A stretch of DNA of 60,887 nucleotides from contig JAFSEP010000048.1 of the NCBI GenBank assembly GCA_017435665.1, forward strand, positions 1 to 60,887, given 5' to 3'. The DNA comes from Clostridia bacterium. GTDB lineage: Bacteria > Bacillota > Clostridia > Oscillospirales > Acutalibacteraceae. Positions within the stretch are counted from its first letter, which is position 1, and each line of letters opens with the position of its first letter. Below the pieces are notes generated by a model. The model ran no database searches. It saw only the letters and a list, made by a program, of their open reading frames with translations, and was not told where the DNA came from. The position numbers and the translations under genes were made by a program. Below, in pieces: positions 7,388-16,100 of the stretch.

Positions 7388-8326
7388 TTACCATTCAATG
7401 AACACGTCAAGTCCGTCCACAAAGAAGTTCTCACCTTCTATGAATACGAACTCTTCACAGGTTTCAAGACCGTTGATGAATGACTTGCGCATTTTCTTGT
7501 CCTTCATTGTGATTCTTGTCTTGATTGAAAGCTCTGAACGGTCTGAATACTTATCGAGCTTACCGGGCACGAAGCCTGTACACCACCAGTATTTCATATA
7601 CTCTCTTGAGAACAGCTCTTCGCCCTTGCGGTAGAAGGTCATATCCATGTAAAGTGCTTCCTCGTCATTAGCACAGTCGTAATGCTCAACTTCTCTGTCC
7701 ATGGGCTTTGTATAAACACCGATTTCCGCACCGATGAACACACCGCCGTACTGACCCTTCCAGAACTCAACCATCCAGTTCTTATCACCGTAGTCGAAGA
7801 AAATTCTTGCTGAATCATAGAACATAAATACGAACTGAGCGCCGAAGTCATATAATTTGTTGAAGCCGAAGTTTCTCTGCCAGGGGTCTGATGAGGTGTA
7901 ATAGAAGTTGCCGTCATCGTTGAACATATATCCCAGGAAACCCTGTGACTGCTGAGCAGCCTGCTGAATATACGGGTCTGTTGTTGAAGCAGCACTTGTT
8001 GTAGTGGGCTTCATTGTTGTGGGAGCCGTTGTTGTAGGAGCAACAATAGTTGTTGACGGTATAGGCTTCGTTGTTGACGGAAGCGTTGTTGTGGGCAGCG
8101 TTGTTGTAACTGTGGGTGCTGTAGTTGTGGGCTTCGTCGTTGTGGGGTCGGCTGCGGTAGAGTCTGAAGTTGACTCGGTAGGCATAGCCGTTGAGTTGTT
8201 TACGTTTATAATCGGATTATTTATCTGCTCATTTCTTGTAAGCTGTCTGACAGCTACAAATGAAGCGATGCAGACCGTTATAAACACAACAATCATAACT
8301 GTATTTTTTGTTACACGGTTCATCAT
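7388..8326 (-). CDS. Membrane-anchored DUF4474-domain protein
   Basis: A 312-residue protein with one N-terminal membrane segment (about 8-27), then a long Thr/Pro linker (about 45-115, many TTT and PTTT units), then a globular domain. The globular part ('FGFNKLYDFGAQFVF', 'KNWMVEFWKGQYG', 'GAEIGVYTK') matches DUF4474, a domain of unknown function in Clostridia surface proteins. The domain is exposed outside the cell on a flexible stalk. Start chosen at ATG 8326, 11 bases after GGAGG; an ATG ten codons upstream has no ribosome site. Confidence 0.75.
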   Translation of the reverse strand: MMNRVTKNTVMIVVFITVCIASFVAVRQLTRNEQINNPIINVNNSTAMPTESTSDSTAADPTTTKPTTTAPTVTTTLPTTTLPSTTKPIPSTTIVAPTTTAPTTMKPTTTSAASTTDPYIQQAAQQSQGFLGYMFNDDGNFYYTSSDPWQRNFGFNKLYDFGAQFVFMFYDSARIFFDYGDKNWMVEFWKGQYGGVFIGAEIGVYTKPMDREVEHYDCANDEEALYMDMTFYRKGEELFSREYMKYWWCTGFVPGKLDKYSDRSELSIKTRITMKDKKMRKSFINGLETCEEFVFIEGENFFVDGLDVFIEW

Positions 8327-8481
8327 TTTTTCTTCAACCTCCGGAATTTTATGCATAGTAACACATAATTACTCAGTCTAATTTAGTATAGAATAACAGA
8401 AAATTCCTGCATCGTCAATAGCAAAGCGTTAACTTAATAAAATATTCAAATAAAATACGCAAATTTTATATTTTAAAACTA

Positions 8482-8526
8482 TTGCAAATTGTGTTTTTAT
8501 ATTGTATAATACACAAGATATTGTGC
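8482..8526 (+). promoter_or_regulatory. nrdG promoter with NrdR-box-like palindrome
   Basis: TTGCAA (8482-8487), 17-bp spacer, TATAAT (8505-8510). Immediately downstream lies ACACAAGATATTGTGC (8511-8526), which fits the NrdR box pattern acaCwAtATaTwGtgT. A half-matching site ending ATTGTGT (8479-8494) lies 32 bp upstream, the usual spacing of NrdR box pairs. NrdR is the ATP/dATP-sensing repressor of ribonucleotide reductase genes. Confidence 0.7.
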
Positions 8527-8539
8527 TCGGAGGTGAAGT

Positions 8540-9232
8540 ATGAAGATTGGCGGCTTTCAGAAAATGACTGTTCTGGACTATCCGGGTAAGGTTGCCTGCA
8601 CAGTCTTCCTTGCCGGCTGCAATTTCCGCTGTCCCTTCTGTCACAATGCTTTGCTTGTCACAAAGCAGAATGAGAATGAAATTTCCGCAGAAGCAGTTAT
8701 TGATTATCTCAGCAGAAGAAAGGGCTTGCTTGACGGTGTATGCATCACAGGCGGAGAGCCACTTCTTAACGAAGATATTGAGCTTCTGCTGAACCCCATA
8801 AAGCAGCTTGGATACAGCATAAAGCTGGACACCAACGGTTCCAGGCCTCAGATGCTCAGAAGGCTGATTGAAAAAGGGCTTGTAGATTATATAGCAATGG
8901 ATATAAAAAGCTGTCCTGAGGATTATCCCGTTGTTTCAGGTGTAAAGGGGTTTGACTTTACAGATATCCGTGACAGTATACAATATATAATGTCCTGCGG
9001 TATTGACTACGAATTCCGCACAACTGTTGTAAAAGGACTTCATACCGTGGATAGTGTCACTTCCGCAGCGAAAATGATTCAGGGAGCAAAGCGTTACTAT
9101 CTTCAAGGCTTCAAAGACTCGGGCGAGCTTATAAACACAAGCGGTCTGAGCGCTCACAGCCGTGAAGCTACGGAAGAAATGCTGCTTCAGGTGCGCAAAT
9201 ACGTTCCGGAGGCAGAAATAAGAGGTCTGTAA
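8540..9232 (+). CDS. nrdG: Anaerobic ribonucleoside-triphosphate reductase activating protein
   Basis: A 230-residue radical-SAM enzyme that installs the glycyl radical on NrdD. The SAM-binding [4Fe-4S] motif is CxxxCxxC in 'CNFRCPFCHN' (about residues 27-36), followed by 'ITGGEPLLNEDI' and 'KLDTNGSRP'. The opening 'GGFQKMTVLDYPGKVACTVF' is typical of the longer, NrdG2-type activases. GGAGG lies upstream of the ATG. It precedes nrdD, with a partial terminator and a second promoter between them. Confidence 0.92.
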   Translation: MKIGGFQKMTVLDYPGKVACTVFLAGCNFRCPFCHNALLVTKQNENEISAEAVIDYLSRRKGLLDGVCITGGEPLLNEDIELLLNPIKQLGYSIKLDTNGSRPQMLRRLIEKGLVDYIAMDIKSCPEDYPVVSGVKGFDFTDIRDSIQYIMSCGIDYEFRTTVVKGLHTVDSVTSAAKMIQGAKRYYLQGFKDSGELINTSGLSAHSREATEEMLLQVRKYVPEAEIRGL

Positions 9233-9268
9233 AGCTCTGGCACTTTACAGATAATGTAAAATTAAAGC

Positions 9269-9316
9269 AAAAACTGTCGCAAAAACGTGCTTTTCGCATA
9301 ATTTGTGGCAGTTTTA
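9269..9316 (+). terminator. Stem-loop between nrdG and nrdD
   Basis: AAAACTGTCGCAAA pairs with TTTGTGGCAGTTTT (two G-U pairs), with an inner GC-rich hairpin. It probably ends or attenuates the nrdG transcript. Confidence 0.55.
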
Positions 9317-9325
9317 AAATTATTC

Positions 9326-9376
9326 CACAATATATTGTGTTTTGCTATTGACACCGCACTTTTTGTGTGATATTAT
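9326..9376 (+). promoter_or_regulatory. nrdD promoter with NrdR-box-like palindrome
   Basis: TTGACA (9348-9353), 17-bp spacer ending TGTGA, TATTAT (9371-9376). Just upstream is CACAATATATTGTG (9326-9339), a perfect 14-bp palindrome matching the NrdR box. A weaker TTTTGTGT half-site lies inside the spacer. Confidence 0.75.
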
Positions 9377-9419
9377 TACTGTGACATTTTTATGATAAAA
9401 GAAAAGGAGGCAATCACCA

Positions 9420-11798
9420 ATGTATAAAATCCTAAAGCGTGACGGCAAGGTTGTGGACTTTAATATGGCTAAAATCTCCGATGCCATCACACTTGCTTTT
9501 GAAGCCTGTGAAAAGCAGTTCAATGACGATATCATTGACTTCCTTGCCCTAAAGGTAACTGCAGATTTTGAACCGAAAATTGAGGACGAGCTTGTGGCTG
9601 TTGAAAACATACAGGACAGCGTTGAGTCAGTTCTTATCAAGGCAGGCTATGATGATGTTGCAAAGGCATACATTCTCTACCGTAAGCAGAGAGAAAAGCT
9701 CCGTAACCTGAGAACAACCCTTCTCGATTACAGAGACATTGTTAACAGCTACGTTAATATCACAGACTGGAGAGTTAAGGAAAATTCAACCGTAACATAT
9801 TCTGTCGGCGGTCTTATCCTTTCAAACTCAGGTGCTATTACAGCTAACTATTGGTTAAGCGAAATCTATGATGAAGAAATCGCAAACGCACACAGAAATG
9901 CCGATATTCATCTTCATGACCTTTCAATGCTTACAGGCTACTGTGCAGGCTGGTCTATCAAGCAGCTTATTCAGGAGGGTCTCGGCGGCATTCCCGGAAA
10001 GATTACCTCAGCTCCGGCGAAGCACCTTGCAACACTCTGTAACCAGATGGTTAACTTCCTCGGCATTATGCAGAATGAATGGGCAGGCGCTCAGGCATTC
10101 TCATCATTCGACACATATCTTGCTCCCTTCGTTAAGGTTGATAACCTTAACTACAAGCAGGTAAAGCAGTGCATTGAGTCCTTCATTTACGGTGTAAACA
10201 CACCCAGCCGTTGGGGTACTCAGGCACCCTTCTCAAACGTTACTCTTGACTGGACAGTACCTGCTGACCTTGCAAACGTTCCCGCTATCGTCGGCGGCAA
10301 GGAAATGGACTTCACCTACGGTGACTGTAAGGAAGAAATGGATATGGTCAACAAGGCCTTCATCGAAATTATGATTGAGGGCGATGCTAACGGCAGAGGC
10401 TTCCAGTATCCCATTCCCACTTACTCAATTACCAAGGATTTTGACTGGTCTGAGACAGAAAACAACAAATTATTGTTTGAAATGACATCAAAATACGGTA
10501 CTCCCTATTTCTCAAACTATGTTAACAGCGATATGGAGCCCAACGATGTAAGAAGTATGTGCTGCAGACTCCGTCTTGACCTTCGTGAGCTTCGCAAGAA
10601 GTCAGGCGGTTACTTCGGAAGCGGTGAAAGCACCGGTTCAATCGGTGTTGTTACCATCAATATGCCCAGAATCGCATACCTTGCAAAGGACGAGGAAGAC
10701 TTCTATGCAAGACTTGACCGTCTTATGGATATTTCAGCCCGTTCACTCAAGATAAAGAGAACTGTTATCACAAAGCTTCTTGACGAAGGCCTTTATCCCT
10801 ATACAAAGCGTTACCTCGGCACCTTCACCAACCACTTCTCAACAATCGGTCTTGTTGGTATGAACGAGGCAGGTCTCAACGCAAAGTGGATAGGCAAGGA
10901 TATGACTCATCCCGAAACCCAGAAGTTCACTCAGGACGTTCTCAATCATATGCGTGAGAGACTTTCCGACTATCAGGAAATGTATGACGGTGACCTTTAT
11001 AACCTTGAAGCAACTCCCGCCGAATCAACCTCTTACCGCCTTGCAAAGCACGATAAGAACAGATATCCCGACATTCAGACAGCTAATGAAAACGGTACTC
11101 CCTATTACACCAACAGTTCACACCTTCCCGTTGGTTTCACAGAGGACCTCTTCACAGCTCTTGATGTTCAGGACGAGCTTCAGACTCTTTACACTTCAGG
11201 TACTGTATTCCATGCGTTCCTCGGTGAAAAGCTTCCCGACTGGAAGGCAGCAGCAACTCTCGTTAAGAAGATCGCAGATAACTACCGCCTTCCCTACTAC
11301 TCAATTTCACCCACATATTCCGTATGTAAAAATCACGGATATATTGCAGGCGAGGTTTACAAGTGTCCCGAGTGTGGCAGCGTAACTGAGGTTTACTCAA
11401 GAATTACAGGCTATTACAGACCCGTTCAGAACTGGAACGACGGTAAGAGTCAGGAATTCAAGGACCGTAAGGTTTATGACCTTTCTTCATCAACACTTAC
11501 TCACACAGGTCCCCTCACTCCCGTAGGCGGCAAAACTGAAGATGTGTGTGTTGACGAAACGGCAGAGCTTAAAAACCTTCTTATCACAACAGCCACCTGT
11601 CCCAACTGCAAGATAGCAACTGCTATGCTTGACAAGGAAGGCATAAGCTATGAGAAGCTTCTTGCTAACGAAAATGAGGATCTTGTAAACGCATACGGCG
11701 TTAAGCAGGCCCCCACACTTATCGTCACAGACGGCAACAACTACAACAAGTTTGTGGGCGTTTCTGAAATCAAGAAGTTTATTTCTTCGGCTCAATAA
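9420..11798 (+). CDS. nrdD: Class III ribonucleotide reductase NrdD with C-terminal glutaredoxin-like domain
   Basis: A 792-residue oxygen-sensitive enzyme that makes deoxyribonucleotides for DNA synthesis. Residues 3-95 form an ATP-cone allosteric domain. The catalytic core follows. A zinc ribbon ('CKNHGYI' ... 'CPECGS') precedes the glycyl-radical loop 'RITGYYRPVQNW', with Gly664 as the likely radical site. After this normal end, a linker leads to about 80 extra residues with 'TTATCPNCKIATAML' (Cys727, Cys730) and 'KQAPTLIV', a thioredoxin/glutaredoxin fold. This suggests reduction by a dithiol protein rather than formate, consistent with trxB next door. NrdR-type control is predicted. Confidence 0.93.
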   Translation: MYKILKRDGKVVDFNMAKISDAITLAFEACEKQFNDDIIDFLALKVTADFEPKIEDELVAVENIQDSVESVLIKAGYDDVAKAYILYRKQREKLRNLRTTLLDYRDIVNSYVNITDWRVKENSTVTYSVGGLILSNSGAITANYWLSEIYDEEIANAHRNADIHLHDLSMLTGYCAGWSIKQLIQEGLGGIPGKITSAPAKHLATLCNQMVNFLGIMQNEWAGAQAFSSFDTYLAPFVKVDNLNYKQVKQCIESFIYGVNTPSRWGTQAPFSNVTLDWTVPADLANVPAIVGGKEMDFTYGDCKEEMDMVNKAFIEIMIEGDANGRGFQYPIPTYSITKDFDWSETENNKLLFEMTSKYGTPYFSNYVNSDMEPNDVRSMCCRLRLDLRELRKKSGGYFGSGESTGSIGVVTINMPRIAYLAKDEEDFYARLDRLMDISARSLKIKRTVITKLLDEGLYPYTKRYLGTFTNHFSTIGLVGMNEAGLNAKWIGKDMTHPETQKFTQDVLNHMRERLSDYQEMYDGDLYNLEATPAESTSYRLAKHDKNRYPDIQTANENGTPYYTNSSHLPVGFTEDLFTALDVQDELQTLYTSGTVFHAFLGEKLPDWKAAATLVKKIADNYRLPYYSISPTYSVCKNHGYIAGEVYKCPECGSVTEVYSRITGYYRPVQNWNDGKSQEFKDRKVYDLSSSTLTHTGPLTPVGGKTEDVCVDETAELKNLLITTATCPNCKIATAMLDKEGISYEKLLANENEDLVNAYGVKQAPTLIVTDGNNYNKFVGVSEIKKFISSAQ

Positions 11799-11809
11799 AC
11801 AATAATAAC

Positions 11810-11841
11810 TATGCCCAAGTGTCGTAAAGCGCTTGGGCATA
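11810..11841 (+). terminator. Stem-loop between nrdD and trxB
   Basis: TATGCCCAAG (11810-11819) pairs perfectly with CTTGGGCATA (11832-11841). There is no T-run after it, so it may be a processing or partial termination site; read-through into trxB is likely. Confidence 0.5.
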
Positions 11842-11887
11842 ACTGTCAGATATAATATTTAATTTGTCTTTATGGGAGAATAATAAT

Positions 11888-12790
11888 ATGTATGATATAA
11901 TTGTAATAGGCGGAGGTCCTGCCGGACTTACTGCCGCACTTTATGCCCTGAGAGCAAACAAAACCGTTCTCGTAATTGAGAAGGCTACCTTCGGCGGTCA
12001 GATAACATATTCGCCAAAGGTCGAAAACTATCCCGGTTTTCTCCAGATGAGTGGCAATGAATTTGCAGATAAGCTTGTTGAGCAGGTTTTGGCTCAGGGG
12101 GCTGAAATTGAGCTGGGAGAAGTCACTCAGGTTATAAACGGTGAAACAAAAAAGGTAATCACCGAAGACGGCGAATTTGAGGGCAAGGCAGTTATCATCG
12201 CAACGGGTGCAAAGCACCGTATGTTAGGTCTTGAGAATGAGGAAAACCTCGTAGGCGAAGGCATATCCTTCTGTGCTGTATGCGACGGTGCCTTCTATAA
12301 GGACAAGGAAGTGGCTGTTATCGGCGGCGGTAACTCAGCTCTGCAGGAGGCCATACTTCTCACTCAGACTGCAAGCAAGGTTTATGTCGTTCAGGATCTT
12401 GACTTCCTCACAGGCGAAAAGAAGCTTGCCGAACAGATTGAGAGCAATGACAAGGTTGAAATCATCACAGGCCACAGAGTTACTGCTCTCAAGGGTGAAA
12501 AGGAGCTTGAAGGAATCGTTATCACAAACAGCAAAACCGGTGAAGAAAAAGAACTCAACATAGACGGTATGTTTGTTGCTATCGGTCTTATTCCACAGAA
12601 CGAAATTTTCGCATCACTTATCGATACTGATGAAAGAGGATATGCCGCAGGTGACGAAAGCTGCCTTACGAAAACCGAGGGTATATTCGTTGCAGGCGAC
12701 TGCAGAAGCAAGAGGATAAGACAGGTTGCAACTGCTATAAGCGACGGCGCTGTTGCTGCGCTTGCCGCTTGTGAATATATTGACAGATAA
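11888..12790 (+). CDS. trxB: Thioredoxin-disulfide reductase
   Basis: A 300-residue low-molecular-weight flavoprotein that passes electrons from a reduced pyridine nucleotide to thioredoxin-like proteins. The FAD dinucleotide motif 'IIVIGGGPAGLTAALYALRA' opens the protein; the redox pair is 'CAVC' (Cys129, Cys132) in 'ISFCAVCDGAFY'; 'VAVIGGGNSALQEA' is the second nucleotide site; 'GIFVAGDCRSK' is the C-terminal FAD block. ATG at 11888 has GGGAGA upstream. Its place after a reductase carrying its own CPNC domain suggests that it reduces that domain. Confidence 0.9.
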   Translation: MYDIIVIGGGPAGLTAALYALRANKTVLVIEKATFGGQITYSPKVENYPGFLQMSGNEFADKLVEQVLAQGAEIELGEVTQVINGETKKVITEDGEFEGKAVIIATGAKHRMLGLENEENLVGEGISFCAVCDGAFYKDKEVAVIGGGNSALQEAILLTQTASKVYVVQDLDFLTGEKKLAEQIESNDKVEIITGHRVTALKGEKELEGIVITNSKTGEEKELNIDGMFVAIGLIPQNEIFASLIDTDERGYAAGDESCLTKTEGIFVAGDCRSKRIRQVATAISDGAVAALAACEYIDR

Positions 12791-12825
12791 CCGCAACAAA
12801 ACAAATAAAGAAAGAAGAGAGAAAA

Positions 12826-13251
12826 ATGTTTCAGAATTTGAAAATGAAGTTTTTTCAGTTTATGCAGGGACGCTATGGCGGTAACGATGGGCTGAACATA
12901 GGTCTTCTGGCAATTTATCTTGTTCTGGCTATTCTGAAAACCTTTATCAGAAACGGATTTGCAGGGTGGATTATATACCTTCTCAGTATGGCTGTTCTGA
13001 TTTATTCCGTATTCAGAATGTTCTCAAAGAACATTCCTGCAAGACAGGCAGAAAACGCAAAGTTTATGCGCTTCTGGTATAAGATAAAGCCGAAGCTTGT
13101 TCTTGTGAAGGACAGAGTCAAGGACATAAAGACCAAGCGTTACAGAACCTGTCCCCACTGCAAAAACGTTCTTCGCCTGCCCTATAAAAGAGGCAAGCAC
13201 AACGTAAGATGTCCCAAATGCGGAAAGGACTTCTCGGTAAGAATTATATAA
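12826..13251 (+). CDS. Membrane protein with C-terminal zinc ribbon
   Basis: A 141-residue protein of unknown function. Two hydrophobic segments (about 25-40 and 46-64) are followed by a strongly basic region and a four-cysteine zinc ribbon, 'CPHCKNVLRLPYKRGKHNVR' then 'CPKCGKDF' at the C-terminus. The ribbon should face the cytoplasm. It starts 35 bp after trxB and probably shares its transcript; similar zinc-ribbon proteins follow redox genes in other Clostridia, but no role can be assigned. Confidence 0.75.
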   Translation: MFQNLKMKFFQFMQGRYGGNDGLNIGLLAIYLVLAILKTFIRNGFAGWIIYLLSMAVLIYSVFRMFSKNIPARQAENAKFMRFWYKIKPKLVLVKDRVKDIKTKRYRTCPHCKNVLRLPYKRGKHNVRCPKCGKDFSVRII

Positions 13252-13284
13252 ATGCAAAGTGCAGAACGCAGAACGCAGAACGGT
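13251..13284. repeat. Heptamer repeat (TGCAGAA type)
   Basis: Tandem heptamers TGCAAAG, TGCAGAA, CGCAGAA, CGCAGAA begin at the stop codon of the preceding gene. They are related to the run at 385-420. Confidence 0.55.
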
Positions 13285-13325
13285 TGCTTCGCAAATGCTA
13301 ATTGCGGTCACATTTATAAAAAAAC

Positions 13326-13380
13326 AAACCCGCCAAAGTGGTTGGTATTTCTACCGACCACTTTGGCGGGTTATTTTATT
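13326..13380. terminator. Bidirectional terminator
   Basis: A long GC-rich stem, AACCCGCCAAAGTGGT pairing with ACCACTTTGGCGGGTT, with T-runs at both outer ends. It separates the convergent nrd/trx genes and the operon ending at 13376. Confidence 0.85.
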
Positions 13381-14752
13381 CAAGGATTATTTCATCCTCT
13401 GTTGTCACATATATGATTTCATCGTAATAATCGGATATGACGGGAAGGAAGCCGTCTCTTGCTTCATCCTCATATAAACAATGGTCAGTATTGAAGGTGC
13501 TTCCGTCATTGAACACTATAATGTAAAAGCCTCTGTCTATCCAGTCTCCGAAATCATTATAAAGACCGTCAACGTGATAAACTGCGGTTATATCCTTATA
13601 ATACTTGGTTTCGGTTTCAAAGGACAGGAATTTCTCACCGTCGTTATAAACAAATCTGTCCTCATAGCAGGCAAGGTTCATATTGCCGAACCAGACGGTG
13701 AATAAAAGACAGGCTATAAGCACAAGCTCGAAAACGAGGTTCAGGAATCTGTTTGATCCCCTGCTGTTTACCACTTCATCATATGCAAGAAGCTCTCTTT
13801 TTTTCTTGCCGGAAAGAAGTCTTATTAACGGTCGTCTGAGAGCCATCCCACCGAACATCGCCGGCAACGCCGCCAATATTGCAGACATTATATATGTTCC
13901 CGCATTCGAGAAGAAAAGAGTTCCCCGGGAAAAATATGCCTCAAAGCCAAGTCCGATAATCAGGAAAAGGGTGAAGAAGGCGGCATATGAAAACGCCCAG
14001 ACCTTAATCATTGTTTTATTGTTTGCCTTGCCCTGAATATAGCTGTTCACTTCCACAACATCTGAGCAACCGGGAAATACTGCTTCATAAACCGTTTCGC
14101 ATTGGGGGATGAAACTCAGCAGTCTTTCCTCATAGTCAAGAAGCACGTTTTTCTCCTTGGTCTTGCGGTACATAGCAAGTGCATAATCGTAATTGCCGTT
14201 AAGAAACGCTGTGTAGGCATCAAACCTTGTGTATCTTGTGAGAATAAGATGCTTCTCCACACGGTAGTTATACATATCAAGGTATTCGTCGCTGTCATCT
14301 TCAATTTCAACAACACGTTTATATTCAGCTCTTTTGCGTTCATATAACCCTTCACGTCGTTCCTCATCATAGGCAATTTCCCATAAGGCAGGAAGATGCT
14401 TTATATAAAAATCTCTGAGATGGCCGAAGCAGTTTTCCAGCTTTTCCTCGCTTTCAATATAAGGAAAATAATAACAATGGAAATCCTCAGGGTCAAGCTC
14501 GTCAATTATTTCGGGAATATGCAGAAACTCTTCTCCGTTTGTGTGGAGAAAAATTCTGCTGTAAAGCGTTGACACAGGAACAAAAATGCTTTCCTTCTTC
14601 GTCAGGACAAAATCAATTTTTATAAGCTTTGAATAAACTGTCCATACTGCAAGATTTTTATCCTCTCTGAAATCAAAGCCATTGCACATATCATTTCTGC
14701 TGAATTTTTCAACAAGTCTTGTGCAGGACTCGACAATTTCATTAATTTTCAT
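13376..14752 (-). CDS. Uncharacterised membrane protein
   Basis: A 458-residue protein that I do not recognise. The N-terminal ~245 residues are soluble, rich in aromatic and acidic residues, with a short TPR-like stretch near 175-205 ('YTAFLNGNYDYALAMYRKTK'). Three hydrophobic helices follow (about 249-273, 283-307, 337-356), then a C-terminal ~100-residue domain ending in a run of acidic residues, with a YcxB-like look ('GFYIIVFNDGSTFNT'). It is the last gene of the GPH symporter / M20 / CapA operon, eight bases after capA. Confidence 0.6.
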   Translation of the reverse strand: MKINEIVESCTRLVEKFSRNDMCNGFDFREDKNLAVWTVYSKLIKIDFVLTKKESIFVPVSTLYSRIFLHTNGEEFLHIPEIIDELDPEDFHCYYFPYIESEEKLENCFGHLRDFYIKHLPALWEIAYDEERREGLYERKRAEYKRVVEIEDDSDEYLDMYNYRVEKHLILTRYTRFDAYTAFLNGNYDYALAMYRKTKEKNVLLDYEERLLSFIPQCETVYEAVFPGCSDVVEVNSYIQGKANNKTMIKVWAFSYAAFFTLFLIIGLGFEAYFSRGTLFFSNAGTYIMSAILAALPAMFGGMALRRPLIRLLSGKKKRELLAYDEVVNSRGSNRFLNLVFELVLIACLLFTVWFGNMNLACYEDRFVYNDGEKFLSFETETKYYKDITAVYHVDGLYNDFGDWIDRGFYIIVFNDGSTFNTDHCLYEDEARDGFLPVISDYYDEIIYVTTEDEIILE

Positions 14753-14760
14753 ATTATCAC

Positions 14761-16080
14761 CTACGGTCTTTTCTGCTTTTTCAGGTACTTATTGCACTCC
14801 TTTGTCCCCTCTTCGACAATCTTCATTGTTCTTTCGTATGACCTTTTAGCCTCTGCAAGTCCGCCTGAGGTCTTGTTGAGACCTAAGCTTTCTGCCTTCT
14901 TGTCAAGGTTTTTGCTCAGGGGGACTATATTATACACGCTTTTTCCGTTCTGTGTATACAGGTGCACCCAGGTGGGAATTGAATCGATGCTCTCAAATAT
15001 AACGGTGCCGTCGCTGTATTTTGAAAAGGTCATTTCGAACACAAGACCGTCTTCCGTATGACCTGTCTGAAGTCTCATTCTGTTTCTGCGCTGATTGGAA
15101 ACAATATTGCCCATTGAATAAAGGCATACTGTTTTATGCTTTCCGTCGGTTGAGGTGATAAGGTCAACAGGCTCTACAACGTGGGGATGTCCTCCGACTA
15201 TTACGTCAACTCCCATATCGCAGAGCTTCTGTGCCATTTCTCTCTGATAGCTGTTTTCTGTCAGCTTGTATTCGTCACCCCAATGCATATATGCGGCTAT
15301 TGCTTCTGCGCCCTGCTTTTTCATAAGTCTGACCTGTTCATCAAATTCCTCATAGAAGGAATCAAGGTCATAGTAATCAAAGGAATTGATGAGGGGTGCG
15401 ATTTCGTTATTCATATTCATACCGTTAAGAGCCTTGTCATAGCCCGATGTGGAGCCTGTCTCGTAGGTATAGCAGATAAATCCGATTTTTATTCCGTTGA
15501 TATCTTTGATAAGAAACTTCGGGTCCTCTTCCGTCTTGCGTGTACCCGTATAGTCAAGCTTATTCTTTTCTATTATGTCAATGGTACGCAGAAAGCCCTT
15601 TGAAAATGAATCGTAGGAATGATTGTTTGCTGTCAGCAGACAGTCCACACCTATATCTCTGAGGTTTACTGCAAGCTCATCGGGGGAATTAAAAAGAGGA
15701 TAGCCTGAAATTTCTCTGCCGTCCCTGCCGCCGAAGGTGGTTTCAAGGTTTATGACAAAGTAGTCGCAACCCTCTGCAACCTTTTTCAGGTTGGTAAAAA
15801 TGTTACTGAAATCATAGCTTCCGTCCGACTTCTTTGCAGCTCTGTGAATGGGGTTGTGAATGAGTATATCTCCTGCTGAGCGAATAACTGCAGTTGAGGT
15901 TATATACGGCTCGGTTATTTTCTCTGTCGTCGGCTCAGTAGTTGTAACAGTCGTCTCAGGCTCGGCAGTAAAGCCTCCGTCTCTTGTCTGCATTACCGCA
16001 AAAACTGAAAGCAGCACCGCCAGAGCAGCAACGAATATTACAAAATAAGACTGATTTATTCTTTTGGTTTTCTTTTTCAT
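14761..16080 (-). CDS. CapA-family (PGA_cap) metallophosphoesterase-like protein
   Basis: A 439-residue protein with an N-terminal membrane anchor (about 9-27) and a Thr/Glu linker (about 38-62). The rest is a CapA/PGA_cap domain related to calcineurin-like phosphoesterases. Visible blocks are 'SAGDILIHNPIHRAAKK', 'INLETTFGGRD', 'TANNHSYDSFSKG', 'AYMHWGDEY' and 'IVGGHPHVVEPVD', carrying the predicted metal-binding residues. CapA/PgsA acts in poly-gamma-glutamate synthesis in Bacillus, but no pgsBC genes are nearby, so another envelope or peptide role is possible. Confidence 0.85.
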   Translation of the reverse strand: MKKKTKRINQSYFVIFVAALAVLLSVFAVMQTRDGGFTAEPETTVTTTEPTTEKITEPYITSTAVIRSAGDILIHNPIHRAAKKSDGSYDFSNIFTNLKKVAEGCDYFVINLETTFGGRDGREISGYPLFNSPDELAVNLRDIGVDCLLTANNHSYDSFSKGFLRTIDIIEKNKLDYTGTRKTEEDPKFLIKDINGIKIGFICYTYETGSTSGYDKALNGMNMNNEIAPLINSFDYYDLDSFYEEFDEQVRLMKKQGAEAIAAYMHWGDEYKLTENSYQREMAQKLCDMGVDVIVGGHPHVVEPVDLITSTDGKHKTVCLYSMGNIVSNQRRNRMRLQTGHTEDGLVFEMTFSKYSDGTVIFESIDSIPTWVHLYTQNGKSVYNIVPLSKNLDKKAESLGLNKTSGGLAEAKRSYERTMKIVEEGTKECNKYLKKQKRP

Positions 16081-16100
16081 TAGTAATCACCCTGAGCAAA

